This document shows, in pieces, positions 53,378-63,074 of a DNA stretch of 64,000 nucleotides (its first letter is position 1; the number at the start of each line of letters is the position of its first letter). The notes beneath the pieces were generated by a model. That model worked only from the letters and a program-made list of their open reading frames with translations, did no database searches and was not told where the DNA came from. Position numbers and translations under genes: made by a program. This DNA is from Acinetobacter sp. ANC 4204 (lineage in GTDB: Bacteria; Pseudomonadota; Gammaproteobacteria; Pseudomonadales; Moraxellaceae): assembly GCF_002135205.1 (NCBI RefSeq), contig NZ_NEFZ01000001.1, forward strand, positions 372,001 through 436,000. The letters are read 5' to 3'.

Positions 53378-56302
53378 CTATTCATTATCCTTATAACTAC
53401 TACGAGCACGCGCTTGCTTTTGCTGATCGCGACGATTTAATACGCCCTCAATCATGTTTTGCAGTTGTTGTATGTTTTGTCCTGGTGCAGCAGTGATCTG
53501 AATGGTGATTGTGTCGCCTTGTACGATGACATCGCCACGGGATGATCCTGAAAGTCTTTGAGCCGGGTTTATTTTTGCTAAAGCAGGTGCAACATTAATT
53601 TTTTCAAGCGCTGTATGGGAATTAGGGTTAAAGACATTTAATACTTGATTGAACTTTTCTTTGAGATCAGGAAAGCCTTGCTCAAGTCCAACACCAATAC
53701 CTCCCATGACGTGACCACCCAATGTTGCCATGACACGAGATGGACTATGAATGTCCATTTTTTTCCGCATAAAGTCTGGCATGTAGCTGTTGATGGTTGC
53801 CCAAATACTTTTCAGCTTTTCAAAACCTGATTTAATTCCATCAATTAAGCCTTGAATAATGTTCGAGCCAATCGAACGCATTTGAGCGGATAGCCCAGAC
53901 ATAAATACAAAAATGGATTTAAATGCACTAACGATATAAGGCAGTGGTGAAATTGCTAGAAAAACATTACACAAACCTTTCCATGCAAGCTCTACCCCAT
54001 TTTTAATAGTATTCCAAAGCGTAGAAATGTAGATTTTGGCTGCGTTAAAGCCAATACTCACAATTGCATAAATTTGGTTAACGTATGTGCCAATAAAGGA
54101 TGCTACCGTCCCCCAAAGTCCACTAAAGAAACCACTAATACTTGACCAATTTGCAATGATCATCCTTGGAATACCAATCAAGGGAAAAAGTAGGTTCAAA
54201 ATAGGATTTGATGCGAAAGTAGAATCAATACTTTGAATAATTCCTTTAATGAACGACACACCCGTGTTGAACGCACTTTTTACTGAATTCCAAAGACCGA
54301 CAAAAAATGCCTTTATTGGCTCCCAATTTTTATAAATGAGATAAGCAACTCCAACCACCGCAACTGCAATTGCTGCAAATACCAAGAGCATAGGATTGGC
54401 CATCATAAAGCGACCAACAGTTAAAAATGCCGAACCAATCCCTGAAATTGCAGATTGTAGAAGTCCAAATACTGTTGGGACTTTACTAAATGCAGTCACT
54501 AAAGCAGTTCCACTGGTGGCAGTTGAAGCCATGATCAGCCGTAGGCTTAACATGCCTAGAATCAGTGGTGAGAAAACCAATAGCGCACCACCAATTGCAA
54601 TTAAACTGGTTGCAATGACCAATAGTCCAATACCAAATGCTTTAGCTAAAGTTGGGTTCTTTTCCATCCATCCTGTGAAGCTTTGAAAAGCACCTGCAGC
54701 AATTTCGAGTGCCTTGGTATAGACAGGTAAAATGGTTTGTCCAAAGCGTAAATATGCATCGTGTAACTTGGCGCGTGCTTCGAGCTCTTTACCTGTTGTA
54801 GTTCCTTTGGCTTGTGTATCTAACTGTTCAATATTGTACGCACCAGCATTTAACTTGGCGTTTTTATGAATTTGCTCTCTCTGCAGGTACATTTGTGCAA
54901 ACAAATTGGATGCGGTTCGGTTTGAGAAGATACTTCCGATCGCATCGACCACGTCCCCTTCTTTAGTAATCCCTTTTGCATTTAGTGCTGGAACTAATAC
55001 CTGCTCCATCCATGCAAATTGATCCTTTTTAAACAGATCTGCGCCTTTAATAGCTCCGATATCAAGATAGGACAAATCACCCGTTTTATTGTGTTTTACC
55101 TTTGTACGATCGCCAATTAAATCAAACTTATCTAAATTATTTGCAGCACGTTGTGTGGTTCGTCCTTGGTATAAGTTTTGATAAGCCGACATCATAGACG
55201 TACCGACTCGATGTCCACCCATTTCCTGTACTAATGGTTCCAGCTTGTAATAGAATGCCTTGTTGTCAAAACCTTTGGCAGCAATACCCCCTGTTTTAAT
55301 CACATTCAGCCACTCTTCAGGTTGAACTCGTCCACCTGTAGCTGTGATGACCTGCTGAATAATATTGGCTTGTTCTTTAAATGCAGCTTCGCTTTTTAAG
55401 CCATTTCTCATTTCAATGACTTTGAGCATGTCCATGAATTTCTTTTCATTTTCAGCTCCATGTTCATTTCCATACATGGCCTCGTTAGCAAATTTCATCT
55501 TGGCCAGCATAGGTGCAACCATTTGAGCATGATGCACGTCTGCGAACGCAGTTACCCCATCTCGAACTAAAGTTAAATTGTCGAGTGTACTGGTACCAAA
55601 AGTTTTCATGGCTCTTGCGTATTTAACTGCCTCTTCAGTTGCATCTTTTCCTAGACCCAATGAAGCAATTCGATTCTGTTCAACATCGACTCGTTTGCTT
55701 TCGTCGATAGGTTTACGCATGGCATATAAAGCACCCACACCTGTTGCAGCTGCACCCGCACCATACATGGCTGCAGTCCGAGTATGGCCCATCCATTTTT
55801 GGCTATTTGTCTGCAGGTTATTTAAGGACTTTAAATGGTTCCTTTGGCGATCAATCTCAGTGTTGGTACTCTTAATTTTGTTTTTAAGTTCTTCCTGGTG
55901 CTGTCCAAGATTTGTTGACTTTAATCCAGCATTATTGAGCTCTTGCCGAAGTTGAATCAGCTTTGGTAGACCCTCTCCAACAACTTTATTTAAGCGTTTC
56001 ACTTCCGCTTCTGTTTTTTTTAACTCTGCTGAAAGCTTCGAATTGGGATTGGTGGCCAATTGTTGTTTAAGTGACTGAACTGTTTTTTTATGTCGTTCTA
56101 ATTCATTTGATGCCTGTTTAACATCTTCTTTTAGCTTTCTGAAAGTGGCTAGTTGTTTCTGTTGACGCTCAAGGTCTTTCAATTGGTCATTGGTTTTTTT
56201 TAAAGCAACACTGGCAGCATTACTGCTACCAGCGATGATTTTAAGAGCAGGACTAAGTTTATCTCTCCCCCCAAAAAGAACCTCTAATCTTAATTTTTTC
56301 AT
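53378..56302 (-). CDS. T: Tail tape measure protein T
   Basis: 974 residues, long N-terminal coiled coils (about 25-165), membrane-like helices around 550-590 and 625-650, and a C-terminal domain with HSPSRVMATLGGHVMGGIGVGL. It sets tail length. Its ATG overlaps the E' stop (ATGA), coupling the two. Confidence 0.93.
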   Translation of the reverse strand: MKKLRLEVLFGGRDKLSPALKIIAGSSNAASVALKKTNDQLKDLERQQKQLATFRKLKEDVKQASNELERHKKTVQSLKQQLATNPNSKLSAELKKTEAEVKRLNKVVGEGLPKLIQLRQELNNAGLKSTNLGQHQEELKNKIKSTNTEIDRQRNHLKSLNNLQTNSQKWMGHTRTAAMYGAGAAATGVGALYAMRKPIDESKRVDVEQNRIASLGLGKDATEEAVKYARAMKTFGTSTLDNLTLVRDGVTAFADVHHAQMVAPMLAKMKFANEAMYGNEHGAENEKKFMDMLKVIEMRNGLKSEAAFKEQANIIQQVITATGGRVQPEEWLNVIKTGGIAAKGFDNKAFYYKLEPLVQEMGGHRVGTSMMSAYQNLYQGRTTQRAANNLDKFDLIGDRTKVKHNKTGDLSYLDIGAIKGADLFKKDQFAWMEQVLVPALNAKGITKEGDVVDAIGSIFSNRTASNLFAQMYLQREQIHKNAKLNAGAYNIEQLDTQAKGTTTGKELEARAKLHDAYLRFGQTILPVYTKALEIAAGAFQSFTGWMEKNPTLAKAFGIGLLVIATSLIAIGGALLVFSPLILGMLSLRLIMASTATSGTALVTAFSKVPTVFGLLQSAISGIGSAFLTVGRFMMANPMLLVFAAIAVAVVGVAYLIYKNWEPIKAFFVGLWNSVKSAFNTGVSFIKGIIQSIDSTFASNPILNLLFPLIGIPRMIIANWSSISGFFSGLWGTVASFIGTYVNQIYAIVSIGFNAAKIYISTLWNTIKNGVELAWKGLCNVFLAISPLPYIVSAFKSIFVFMSGLSAQMRSIGSNIIQGLIDGIKSGFEKLKSIWATINSYMPDFMRKKMDIHSPSRVMATLGGHVMGGIGVGLEQGFPDLKEKFNQVLNVFNPNSHTALEKINVAPALAKINPAQRLSGSSRGDVIVQGDTITIQITAAPGQNIQQLQNMIEGVLNRRDQQKQARARSSYKDNE

Positions 56303-56475
56303 TCGGCATCTGACCCATTTCGTTCAATGGCTTTTTGATGCCATTGCATCATTTGACAAAGCGTCATATCGACATACGCTTGCGGTGGCCAGTGAAACAC
56401 CACCGCAATGTTTGAAATTGCATCGTCTACTGTTGGCGTAACACTTCTGCACGCACTGATTTCGGTTGCAAAAAA
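56299..56475 (-). CDS. E': Tail protein E' (made by -1 frameshift from E)
   Basis: From the slippery site the -1 frame is open to TGA at 56299-56301 and ends with FHWPPQAYVDMTLCQMMQW, the GpE/E' signature. It has no good start of its own, so the E-E' fusion (about 157 residues) is the probable product. It acts as tape-measure chaperone. Confidence 0.85.
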   Translation of the reverse strand, partial: FFATEISACRSVTPTVDDAISNIAVVFHWPPQAYVDMTLCQMMQWHQKAIERNGSDAE

Positions 56476-56771
56476 AGGACTAAAGCCCCACCAATTTGCG
56501 CAAGATCTGACGGCTCTAGCTGATTAATCTGTGACTTGGTCAATGTTGGTGTGGATACACGAGGGATAACTGTACAAATCGCTGTGACATCACCATTTAA
56601 AAGGTCGGCAATTTTCACGCCCTGAAGGGCAGTGACATTAGGTTTTCGAATTTCTAATGAGGTGATTTCTAGTGTCCCCATCATGATAGGAACTTCCAGA
56701 GGGATAACTTGGATGTCTGGGTTAATGATTGCAGTATTGTCTTGTTGCTCTGGAGTTTTCAATGTAAACAT
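56427..56771 (-). CDS. E: Tail assembly protein E
   Basis: 114 residues (ITSLEIRKPNVTALQGVKIADLL; LTKSQINQLEPSDLAQIGGAL). AAGGA abuts the ATG, an unusually close spacing; a TTG nine bases after the AAGGA is an alternative start. The gene ends at TAG 56427-56429 unless ribosomes shift at 56469-56475. Confidence 0.9.
   Translation of the reverse strand: MFTLKTPEQQDNTAIINPDIQVIPLEVPIMMGTLEITSLEIRKPNVTALQGVKIADLLNGDVTAICTVIPRVSTPTLTKSQINQLEPSDLAQIGGALVLFLQPKSVRAEVLRQQ
56469..56475 (-). promoter_or_regulatory. Slippery heptamer T TTT TTG (-1 frameshift)
   Basis: In frame CTT TTT TTG of gene E, the same heptamer as in P2 E. The frames and stop positions allow the E-E' fusion. Confidence 0.9.
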
Positions 56772-56793
56772 TCCTTAAAATAAAATGGGATAT

Positions 56794-56825
56794 AAAAAAC
56801 CTCCTGCAGTACTGGACTACAGAAG
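56794..56825 (-). terminator. Terminator between FII and E
   Basis: 10-bp stem CTTCTGTAGT / ACTGCAGGAG (G-U pairs allowed), loop CCAGT, then GTTTTTT on the minus strand. It should cut the level of the genes beyond. Confidence 0.8.
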
Positions 56826-56835
56826 GGTAGGAAAA

Positions 56836-57351
56836 TTAATGGCCAATATTGGCACGGTGTTTTTCAAGTAGATCTACACCGTTGACACGTTCAATCATGT
56901 TCGGAATATCAATCAAAATTTTCTCAATGCCATCAATCGATAACTTGTAATAAGACCAAATAGTCTTAATTGAGGTTTCAGTGTCATCCCCTGCTTTTTG
57001 GCTTCCGAAGTCGATTTCCTCATGACGGCCACGAACCACAATTTCGACAGCTGTAGTTTCGCCTGTGTCATCGCGCTGATATGAGCCTGTGAAACGCAAC
57101 ATAAGTGCACTAACCGTTGCAGCACCAAATTGTTCGATAACGAGTGCGTCAATGCCACCCAATTTCCAGTTAAACTCGGTTGCGTCATCACCCAAGCCTA
57201 GATCGATTTTGACGTTGCCATTCATACCACCACCACGCCAGTCTTCAAACTTGCGGACCAACTTTGGAATGGTGACTTCACCTGTTTGGCCAAGGTAGGA
57301 ATTACCTTCGTTAAACAGATCCATCATTTTTAATTTTTTGGGTAAAGCCAT
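56836..57351 (-). CDS. FII: Major tail tube protein FII
   Basis: 171 residues. Matches FII: NLFNEGNSYLGQTGEVTIPKL, WRGGGMNGNVKIDLGL, VVRGRHEEIDFG. It forms the inner tail tube. Confidence 0.93.
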   Translation of the reverse strand: MALPKKLKMMDLFNEGNSYLGQTGEVTIPKLVRKFEDWRGGGMNGNVKIDLGLGDDATEFNWKLGGIDALVIEQFGAATVSALMLRFTGSYQRDDTGETTAVEIVVRGRHEEIDFGSQKAGDDTETSIKTIWSYYKLSIDGIEKILIDIPNMIERVNGVDLLEKHRANIGH

Positions 57352-57366
57352 GCTGTTTTTATCCTT

Positions 57367-58539
57367 TTATGCTGTCATACGTGAAGCAAAGTCAGCCAAA
57401 TATTTGTCTGTGATGCGCTGACGTAGGGTTAAATCTTCCAGTGGTGGGACTGGTGTGTAGTCATAGTCCAAAATGAGTCGACCACTTTTGAGGGTTTCTT
57501 TACTATTGACTGAGTCATCAAACCAACACTCACCATCGATGATGTAACCTTGCGTTTTCAAATCACGGAATTTGGCATTGATCCCTTCGACAATGTCGCG
57601 AGCCAGACTTGGATGGAGAGGTTTGTCCACTGCCCACATGTGCCCTTCAGCCATCGTGTCCGAAAGAACTTGTGATGTACGCGTGGAGTTTTCAAAAGCA
57701 AAAAGTGGATCTGCTGAACAAGTACGAGAACCCCAAAAGCGGAAGCCATCACGTTGGATTAGTGTTGTAATTTCATTGCTATTGAGATAACCCGCATCGG
57801 TATCCATGCTTTGAAGTTGCCAGAACACATCTTTGGAAATACCTGTAACGCCATTGACTGCAACGTTTGATAAAGTTTTGTGCCAGCCAGTATCATTGTC
57901 AATTTTTGCGCGTAAGCCGAGGGCACGTGCAGTGGCTTCAAAGGTTTTGGTTGATGAAGTGACCGTATCCCAACCAAGAAAATCAGGCCAAATAATCATG
58001 GTTTCGCGTGAACCAATCGCATCGCGATAAGCGACTGCTTCCTCTTTGGTTTCACAACCATGTGCCGAGACATAGTTAAACGCACGTAACTTTTCAGCAA
58101 TTCCAGCTAATGATGCAGTAACAGCTGCAGTATCGAGTCCTGGTGCACCTAAAATTCGTGGTTTTACACCTAGATGTTGTTCTGCCGTCAATAAGGCTTT
58201 CATGCCTGTGTATTTGCCATTTACCGTTCCACCAATTACAGCAGTTGTTTGCTCTGCTTCATCGGCTTTTTGCTCAACACGAACAACGACGACGACTGCG
58301 TTGGTCTGATCGACAATGGCCTGTAATGAACGTGCAAGTGTCCCTTGTGTACCTGCGTTTCCAATAGCAGCTTGAATATTGGTAATTAATACGGGTTTAT
58401 CCAGTGGAAATGCTGTTGCATCTGCATCTGAACCCGTGGCGATGAGTCCAATAACCGCAGTAGATACGGTTCGGATAGGACGAGTACCTTCATTGAGTTC
58501 AAAGACTCGTACTCCGTGATGATAAGAATCTGTAGCCAT
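57367..58539 (-). CDS. FI: Tail sheath protein FI
   Basis: 390 residues of contractile tail sheath type: GVRVFELNEGTRPIRTVSTAV, GLIATGSDADA, and FWGSRTCSADPLFAFENSTRT. Its start codon lies five bases after a strong hairpin and the AGG of its ribosome site is in the stem. Confidence 0.95.
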   Translation of the reverse strand: MATDSYHHGVRVFELNEGTRPIRTVSTAVIGLIATGSDADATAFPLDKPVLITNIQAAIGNAGTQGTLARSLQAIVDQTNAVVVVVRVEQKADEAEQTTAVIGGTVNGKYTGMKALLTAEQHLGVKPRILGAPGLDTAAVTASLAGIAEKLRAFNYVSAHGCETKEEAVAYRDAIGSRETMIIWPDFLGWDTVTSSTKTFEATARALGLRAKIDNDTGWHKTLSNVAVNGVTGISKDVFWQLQSMDTDAGYLNSNEITTLIQRDGFRFWGSRTCSADPLFAFENSTRTSQVLSDTMAEGHMWAVDKPLHPSLARDIVEGINAKFRDLKTQGYIIDGECWFDDSVNSKETLKSGRLILDYDYTPVPPLEDLTLRQRITDKYLADFASRMTA

Positions 58540-58544
58540 AAAAA

Positions 58545-58584
58545 AGCCTGTGATCTGTTGTAATGTTTTCAGATCACAGGCTTA
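58545..58584 (-). terminator. Terminator immediately upstream of the sheath gene
   Basis: Perfect 14-bp stem AAGCCTGTGATCTG / CAGATCACAGGCTT with 12-base loop and T run (TTTTTT) reaching the FI ATG on the minus strand. It would stop read-through from G. Confidence 0.85.
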
Positions 58585-58585
58585 C

Positions 58586-58638
58586 AAATTGGAAATTATT
58601 TGTCAGTTGCTTAGGTTTGTATGTGAGTTATATACAAA
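58586..58638 (-). promoter_or_regulatory. Candidate Ogr-dependent late promoter for FI
   Basis: TTGTAT...ATACAA dyad (58618-58623 with 58633-58638), TGT-N13-ACA rather than the P2 TGT-N12-ACA. The -10-like TTTGTA is around 58586-58591. A start here would lie inside the terminator stem, so new transcripts would escape it. Confidence 0.4.
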
Positions 58639-58642
58639 GAAT

Positions 58643-59137
58643 TTAAAGTGTCATCGCATGAAGCCAAATGTCGTCCACTTGCTCTGAGCTCAAATTAAGT
58701 ACGCCAAGCATGTATTGCACTGAATCATTGGTCCGTTCAAAACGTTCAGACTCACTGTACTCGATCTGAATTCGACTTTTGAGGACTGGATCTTCAATTG
58801 CACCAATCATCTGCTCTACCGTATCTAATAGACCATTCTCAAGTAGACTCAGCTTGAACTGTCGACGGGTTAGAGGCGTGAACTGCGTAAGATATGTCGC
58901 ATACTTTTCTTCTTCAGTTCGTTTGTCGACCCAATTCGCCCCATCCCAAACATGGTGCGCTGAAGGACATGGCTCAGATACTGTTAAATCCTCAAGAATC
59001 GCACATTGATTATTTAACGCTATGAACAGTTGATTATGCTTTTCTTGAGTAATTTCTTGATCATCCAGTAAATCTTCAGTTATACGAATATCTAAAGATT
59101 GCTGTTCAATATTTACAAAATAATAAAGTTCACTCAT
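58643..59137 (-). CDS. G: Tail fiber assembly protein G
   Basis: 164 residues. HVWDGANWVDKRTEEEKYA followed by RRQFKLSLLENGLLDTVEQMI is shared by phage tail-fiber chaperones. Overlaps the fiber stop by one base. Confidence 0.8.
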   Translation of the reverse strand: MSELYYFVNIEQQSLDIRITEDLLDDQEITQEKHNQLFIALNNQCAILEDLTVSEPCPSAHHVWDGANWVDKRTEEEKYATYLTQFTPLTRRQFKLSLLENGLLDTVEQMIGAIEDPVLKSRIQIEYSESERFERTNDSVQYMLGVLNLSSEQVDDIWLHAMTL

Positions 59138-61638
59138 TAAAAAATCCCCACAATTGTTGCGCTAGCAGATACAGGCTCACCATCACTACCGCTCCAACGT
59201 CTGAACCGTACAAATAGTTTTGATGCAGCATCATATCCTCTATAACCATCTTGCATTGCATACCTTAACCATTCTGATGATTCATCATTATAATTTGCGG
59301 TTGCACCCTCTTCACTTAGTTGGATATCAGTTGAAAGACGTTTCTTCAGAGTGATTGGGAGTGAATAAATTTGATAGCGGTTATTCGCACTTGCTTCAGC
59401 AATTGTTTGCGAATTAATGCTGAGGTTTGTCCAAAGGGTAAGTTGGATAATCGCAATTCGACGAGAATCATCATAGGTAATAGTATAACCATTGCCCTCT
59501 ACAATTCTTAAACTATTTGTATTAGGCGTTGTAATGATTTCAACATTGCCTGAACCATCAAAATTGACACTACCTATAACTGCTCCAGAAAGCGCAATAT
59601 TACGAGCGGTTTTGAGTTTAGTTGTTGTAGCTGAATTACAGTCGATCCCTGTAGATGTCAAACGTGCAACGATATTCCCATTCTGCGTATCTACGAAATT
59701 ATATGTAGCCCCATAACTATAAAAATTCATCCGATCAAGACCATTACGGCCCATATCTATATAGTGATATTCATCGGATTGCACGATACCTGTAGAGGCT
59801 GTCACCGTCCCACTCACATGATCTGAACCATCAAATGTCTGACCAAAAATAGTTCTCGGTGTCTTTAACTTGGTTGCAGTATTCGCATTTCCAGCAAAAC
59901 CACCGAGTGAATACAAAACACCATTCGGATCTAAATTCATCAATGAAGTGTAACTGTCTTGATTGCCATTCCACCAATCGAAACCACCACCGCCACCGCC
60001 TTTATGGTTAATAAAGTCAGTTTTACCCAATCCACTGGTTCTGTTCCAGGATAAATACGCCCCCTGTTGTGATGGTGTGTAATCCGCTTGACCATTTGCA
60101 GAAAGAGTAATCGCTCTCATACTTCCATATAAAGTGCCTCCAGCGAACGGGAACTTTTCATCCTGTAATTTTTTACCTTGTCGGGCTGACAGGGGTTTAG
60201 TTCCATCATCCGTGGTTAGGTCGTCAACCATCGGAATGTTCTGCTCTGACACTCCTGTGATCAGACCTTTGGCATTGACCGTAAGCACAGGAATTTTTAG
60301 CGTTGATCCGTAAGTACTCGCCACCACACCTGAATTGGCCAAGGTAAGAATGCAGGACGCATTGGTAGAGCCATCAAAATTGAATGATCCTGTCGCTGCA
60401 CCTGAAAAGCTAATGTCTCGAGCTGTTTGTAATTTGCTTGCTGTAGACGAGTTGCCATTCAAGCCACCATTAAATGTCTTGGCATATACGTGTTCAGGAA
60501 AAAGTGTATTCCCCACACCATCCAATAAAGTGGCTCTACGAAGAATATTGCTTGATGCATCTCGTTGGGTTGCATAGATCTCGGCATCATTGTCATCTGT
60601 GGTCCCGATTTCAACAAAACCTCTGTCTTGCCCGGTGTTACCTACAGCCAAATACCCGCCATCTGTTGTGGTGTAAGCCTGAATCAGTTTCTTAAATGCA
60701 CCCGTTTGATCGCCAACATTTGAAACAGTGATGGTGCCACCAATGGCTAAGTCGCCTGTAATTTCCCCGCCCGATACAGGTAGCTTTGTATCATCTTTAA
60801 TGGTGATGTCTTTTGAGCCATCAAATTCAATATTGTTAATCTTTCGCGCGGTTTTAAGTTGGGTTGCTGTTGAAGCATTGCCACTCATGCCATTTAACGG
60901 AGTGAATGTACCGCTACCATCAATATATGCAATTAAATTAAATTTATCGTTGTCACCATTGTAAAAACGGAACCCGCCAGCGCCTAAACCACGATGGTTA
61001 ATAAAGTCTGTTTCTCCTTGCCCCTCACTTTTATTCCAAGAAACGTAAGCACCTTGAGAGGTCGGTGAATTATCAAGTTGTACCTTTGACTCTTGTAAAA
61101 TTTTGGCTTGGCGAGCTGACACGGGCTTGGTTGAATCATTGGTGGTGAGGTTATCGACCAATTCATTTCGACGGATATAATTGGTATTGACCCAAGACCG
61201 TGTTGCATAAATTAAAGAATCATCTAAATACAGGGCAATGACCTCTGCGTTTTGGATATTGATTACCAGTTTGAGCGCAATTTCCCGTGCACCGCCTTCA
61301 TCCGCTAAGGGCTTGTAGGTCGGTGGATAACTGGCATTCACGACCAGTGTATTACCCGCATAAAGTCCTAATTCACGAATGTAAAATCCGCCCAGATTTG
61401 AAGGAATAATAGCTTCACAAATAATCTGATTGGTATTGTTTGGGTTGATCTCTACCACATTAAGCGCAATACGTGCTTTTTCATTTACCAAAGCTGCTCT
61501 TGTTTCGCTTGGATTGGGGACAGATCCGTTCCCATCACCTACAGCAATATGTGAATAGTTGATTTTATTATTAAGGGTTGCACTGGCAATCAGCGCTTTA
61601 CCGTTATTGGTCAAAAGACCTTTATAGGTTGCTGCCAT
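59137..61638 (-). CDS. H: Tail fiber protein H
   Basis: 833 residues. The N-terminus (YKGLLTNNGKALIASATLNN, FYIRELGLYAG) is the conserved phage fiber base. Inside there are four copies of a segment NASTATxLKTARxI...FDGS and two copies of SxSARQxKxLQ / QGAYxSWN...TDFINH. The C-terminus should bind the host surface. Confidence 0.9.
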   Translation of the reverse strand: MAATYKGLLTNNGKALIASATLNNKINYSHIAVGDGNGSVPNPSETRAALVNEKARIALNVVEINPNNTNQIICEAIIPSNLGGFYIRELGLYAGNTLVVNASYPPTYKPLADEGGAREIALKLVINIQNAEVIALYLDDSLIYATRSWVNTNYIRRNELVDNLTTNDSTKPVSARQAKILQESKVQLDNSPTSQGAYVSWNKSEGQGETDFINHRGLGAGGFRFYNGDNDKFNLIAYIDGSGTFTPLNGMSGNASTATQLKTARKINNIEFDGSKDITIKDDTKLPVSGGEITGDLAIGGTITVSNVGDQTGAFKKLIQAYTTTDGGYLAVGNTGQDRGFVEIGTTDDNDAEIYATQRDASSNILRRATLLDGVGNTLFPEHVYAKTFNGGLNGNSSTASKLQTARDISFSGAATGSFNFDGSTNASCILTLANSGVVASTYGSTLKIPVLTVNAKGLITGVSEQNIPMVDDLTTDDGTKPLSARQGKKLQDEKFPFAGGTLYGSMRAITLSANGQADYTPSQQGAYLSWNRTSGLGKTDFINHKGGGGGGFDWWNGNQDSYTSLMNLDPNGVLYSLGGFAGNANTATKLKTPRTIFGQTFDGSDHVSGTVTASTGIVQSDEYHYIDMGRNGLDRMNFYSYGATYNFVDTQNGNIVARLTSTGIDCNSATTTKLKTARNIALSGAVIGSVNFDGSGNVEIITTPNTNSLRIVEGNGYTITYDDSRRIAIIQLTLWTNLSINSQTIAEASANNRYQIYSLPITLKKRLSTDIQLSEEGATANYNDESSEWLRYAMQDGYRGYDAASKLFVRFRRWSGSDGEPVSASATIVGIF

Positions 61639-61641
61639 TTT

Positions 61642-62172
61642 CTACTCGACATAAATGGTGACTGTTTCCGCACCATGAGTGCCAACAGCAACTCGTGGAA
61701 TACAGACTGGTTGAACATTAATAACTAAATTGGTGAGGTGGCGACTGGCAGGTTTGGCATCTTTCACCAGTCTGTTTACTTCGGCATAAGTAGCTTCTGT
61801 TAGTTCTAGGCCATTGAGCTCAAGCTCTAAAGTGAACGTTCCTGGTGTTCCAACTGGATTGGTTTCAAACCACTCTTGAAAAATGCATTGGTAGCCAAAC
61901 TGTGCCAATACTTCTCGAACGGCAGTACGTGTGCCCTTTATTTGATGTTGTCGAAATGACTTTTTAATAAGCTGACGTTGTAATGAGGGTTGCCAATTGG
62001 TATCCCATGAATCAACAGAATATTGCCATGCAAGAAAAGAAAGGAATGAATCTGGAGCCTCATCAATCGAAGCCAATGATTTTATTTCAACAGGCAAAGC
62101 ACAATTTTGTGCTGCAACCTCAGTGACATTCCTTTCAAAAGTGGTGCTATTGGGGGGAAGTAATTGGCTCAT
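61642..62172 (-). CDS. I: Tail protein I
   Basis: 176 residues, gpI family (LPPNSTTFERNVTEVAAQ; ALPVEIKSL; FLAWQYSVDSWDTNWQ; LIKKSFRQHQIKGTRTAVREVL). Baseplate component. Overlaps gene J. Confidence 0.92.
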   Translation of the reverse strand: MSQLLPPNSTTFERNVTEVAAQNCALPVEIKSLASIDEAPDSFLSFLAWQYSVDSWDTNWQPSLQRQLIKKSFRQHQIKGTRTAVREVLAQFGYQCIFQEWFETNPVGTPGTFTLELELNGLELTEATYAEVNRLVKDAKPASRHLTNLVINVQPVCIPRVAVGTHGAETVTIYVE

Positions 62173-63074
62173 TCAATCCCCCCAATAGAAATTTCAATAT
62201 TGGTGCAATAGGTTGCTTGAGCTGGAGTTAATACAACATCGGCTACAGGGCTCATTAATTCAACTCGGTTCACACCATCAACATGCAATGCCGCAAAAAT
62301 TGCAGACAACCGAATGGATCGACCCAGTCGTTTCTGTTTGGTCGCGTAGGTCGTCACATTATCAATCGACTGTTGTAAAAGCGTTGCTGCTTCAGGATCT
62401 TTGCCAAGATAAAGTTTGGCTTGAATGGCGTAGGAAATGATTTCGGCTGATTGAACAGTGACACGATCTCCAATGGGACGAACGTCCTCTGCTGTGACAG
62501 CATTTTCTACAATTTGCACCAACTCTGGAGATGCAGATCCTGTTAATGAATCCGCTTGTAAAATGGTTAAAGTGATATAAGCAGGTTGAGGTGAAACCAC
62601 TGAGACATCACCAACACGACCATCGGCATCACGGGCAAATTTCTTATACGCTGCTTCAGGGCCTGCAACAGACAATGTGTCAAAAGCAAGTTGAATCCTT
62701 TCTCGAAAGGCATCATCTGACTCCATTACAGCTAAGGTTGGTGGTGTAATAGAAAGGTCTGCAGACTTAATAGTTAAACGTTTGACATTAAAGTTTGCCC
62801 CTACTTGATCAAGATCATTTTTTGTTGCGTAGGCGAGTAATAATGCCCGTGAAGCGGTATTAATTCGATTTCTTAAAACCATTTCACGATACGCATTTTC
62901 CTCTAAAAACTTAGTCAAAGGCTCGCTTTCACGGTCTAGTGTTTCTGTTATTTGGGAAAGCTGATCTGCAGGGAATCTCGCAATAAGATCAGCTTTCCTT
63001 TCGGCAAGGATGTTTTCAAAATCTAATGTTTCGATAATGTCTGGCGGAGCAAGCTGACTAAAATCTACGCTCAT
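62169..63074 (-). CDS. J: Baseplate protein J
   Basis: 301 residues, gpJ (FSQLAPPDIIETLDFE; ADLIARFP; RVTIQSAEIISYAI-like region). Wedge protein of the baseplate. Overlaps W by four bases (ATGA). Confidence 0.93.
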   Translation of the reverse strand: MSVDFSQLAPPDIIETLDFENILAERKADLIARFPADQLSQITETLDRESEPLTKFLEENAYREMVLRNRINTASRALLLAYATKNDLDQVGANFNVKRLTIKSADLSITPPTLAVMESDDAFRERIQLAFDTLSVAGPEAAYKKFARDADGRVGDVSVVSPQPAYITLTILQADSLTGSASPELVQIVENAVTAEDVRPIGDRVTVQSAEIISYAIQAKLYLGKDPEAATLLQQSIDNVTTYATKQKRLGRSIRLSAIFAALHVDGVNRVELMSPVADVVLTPAQATYCTNIEISIGGIE

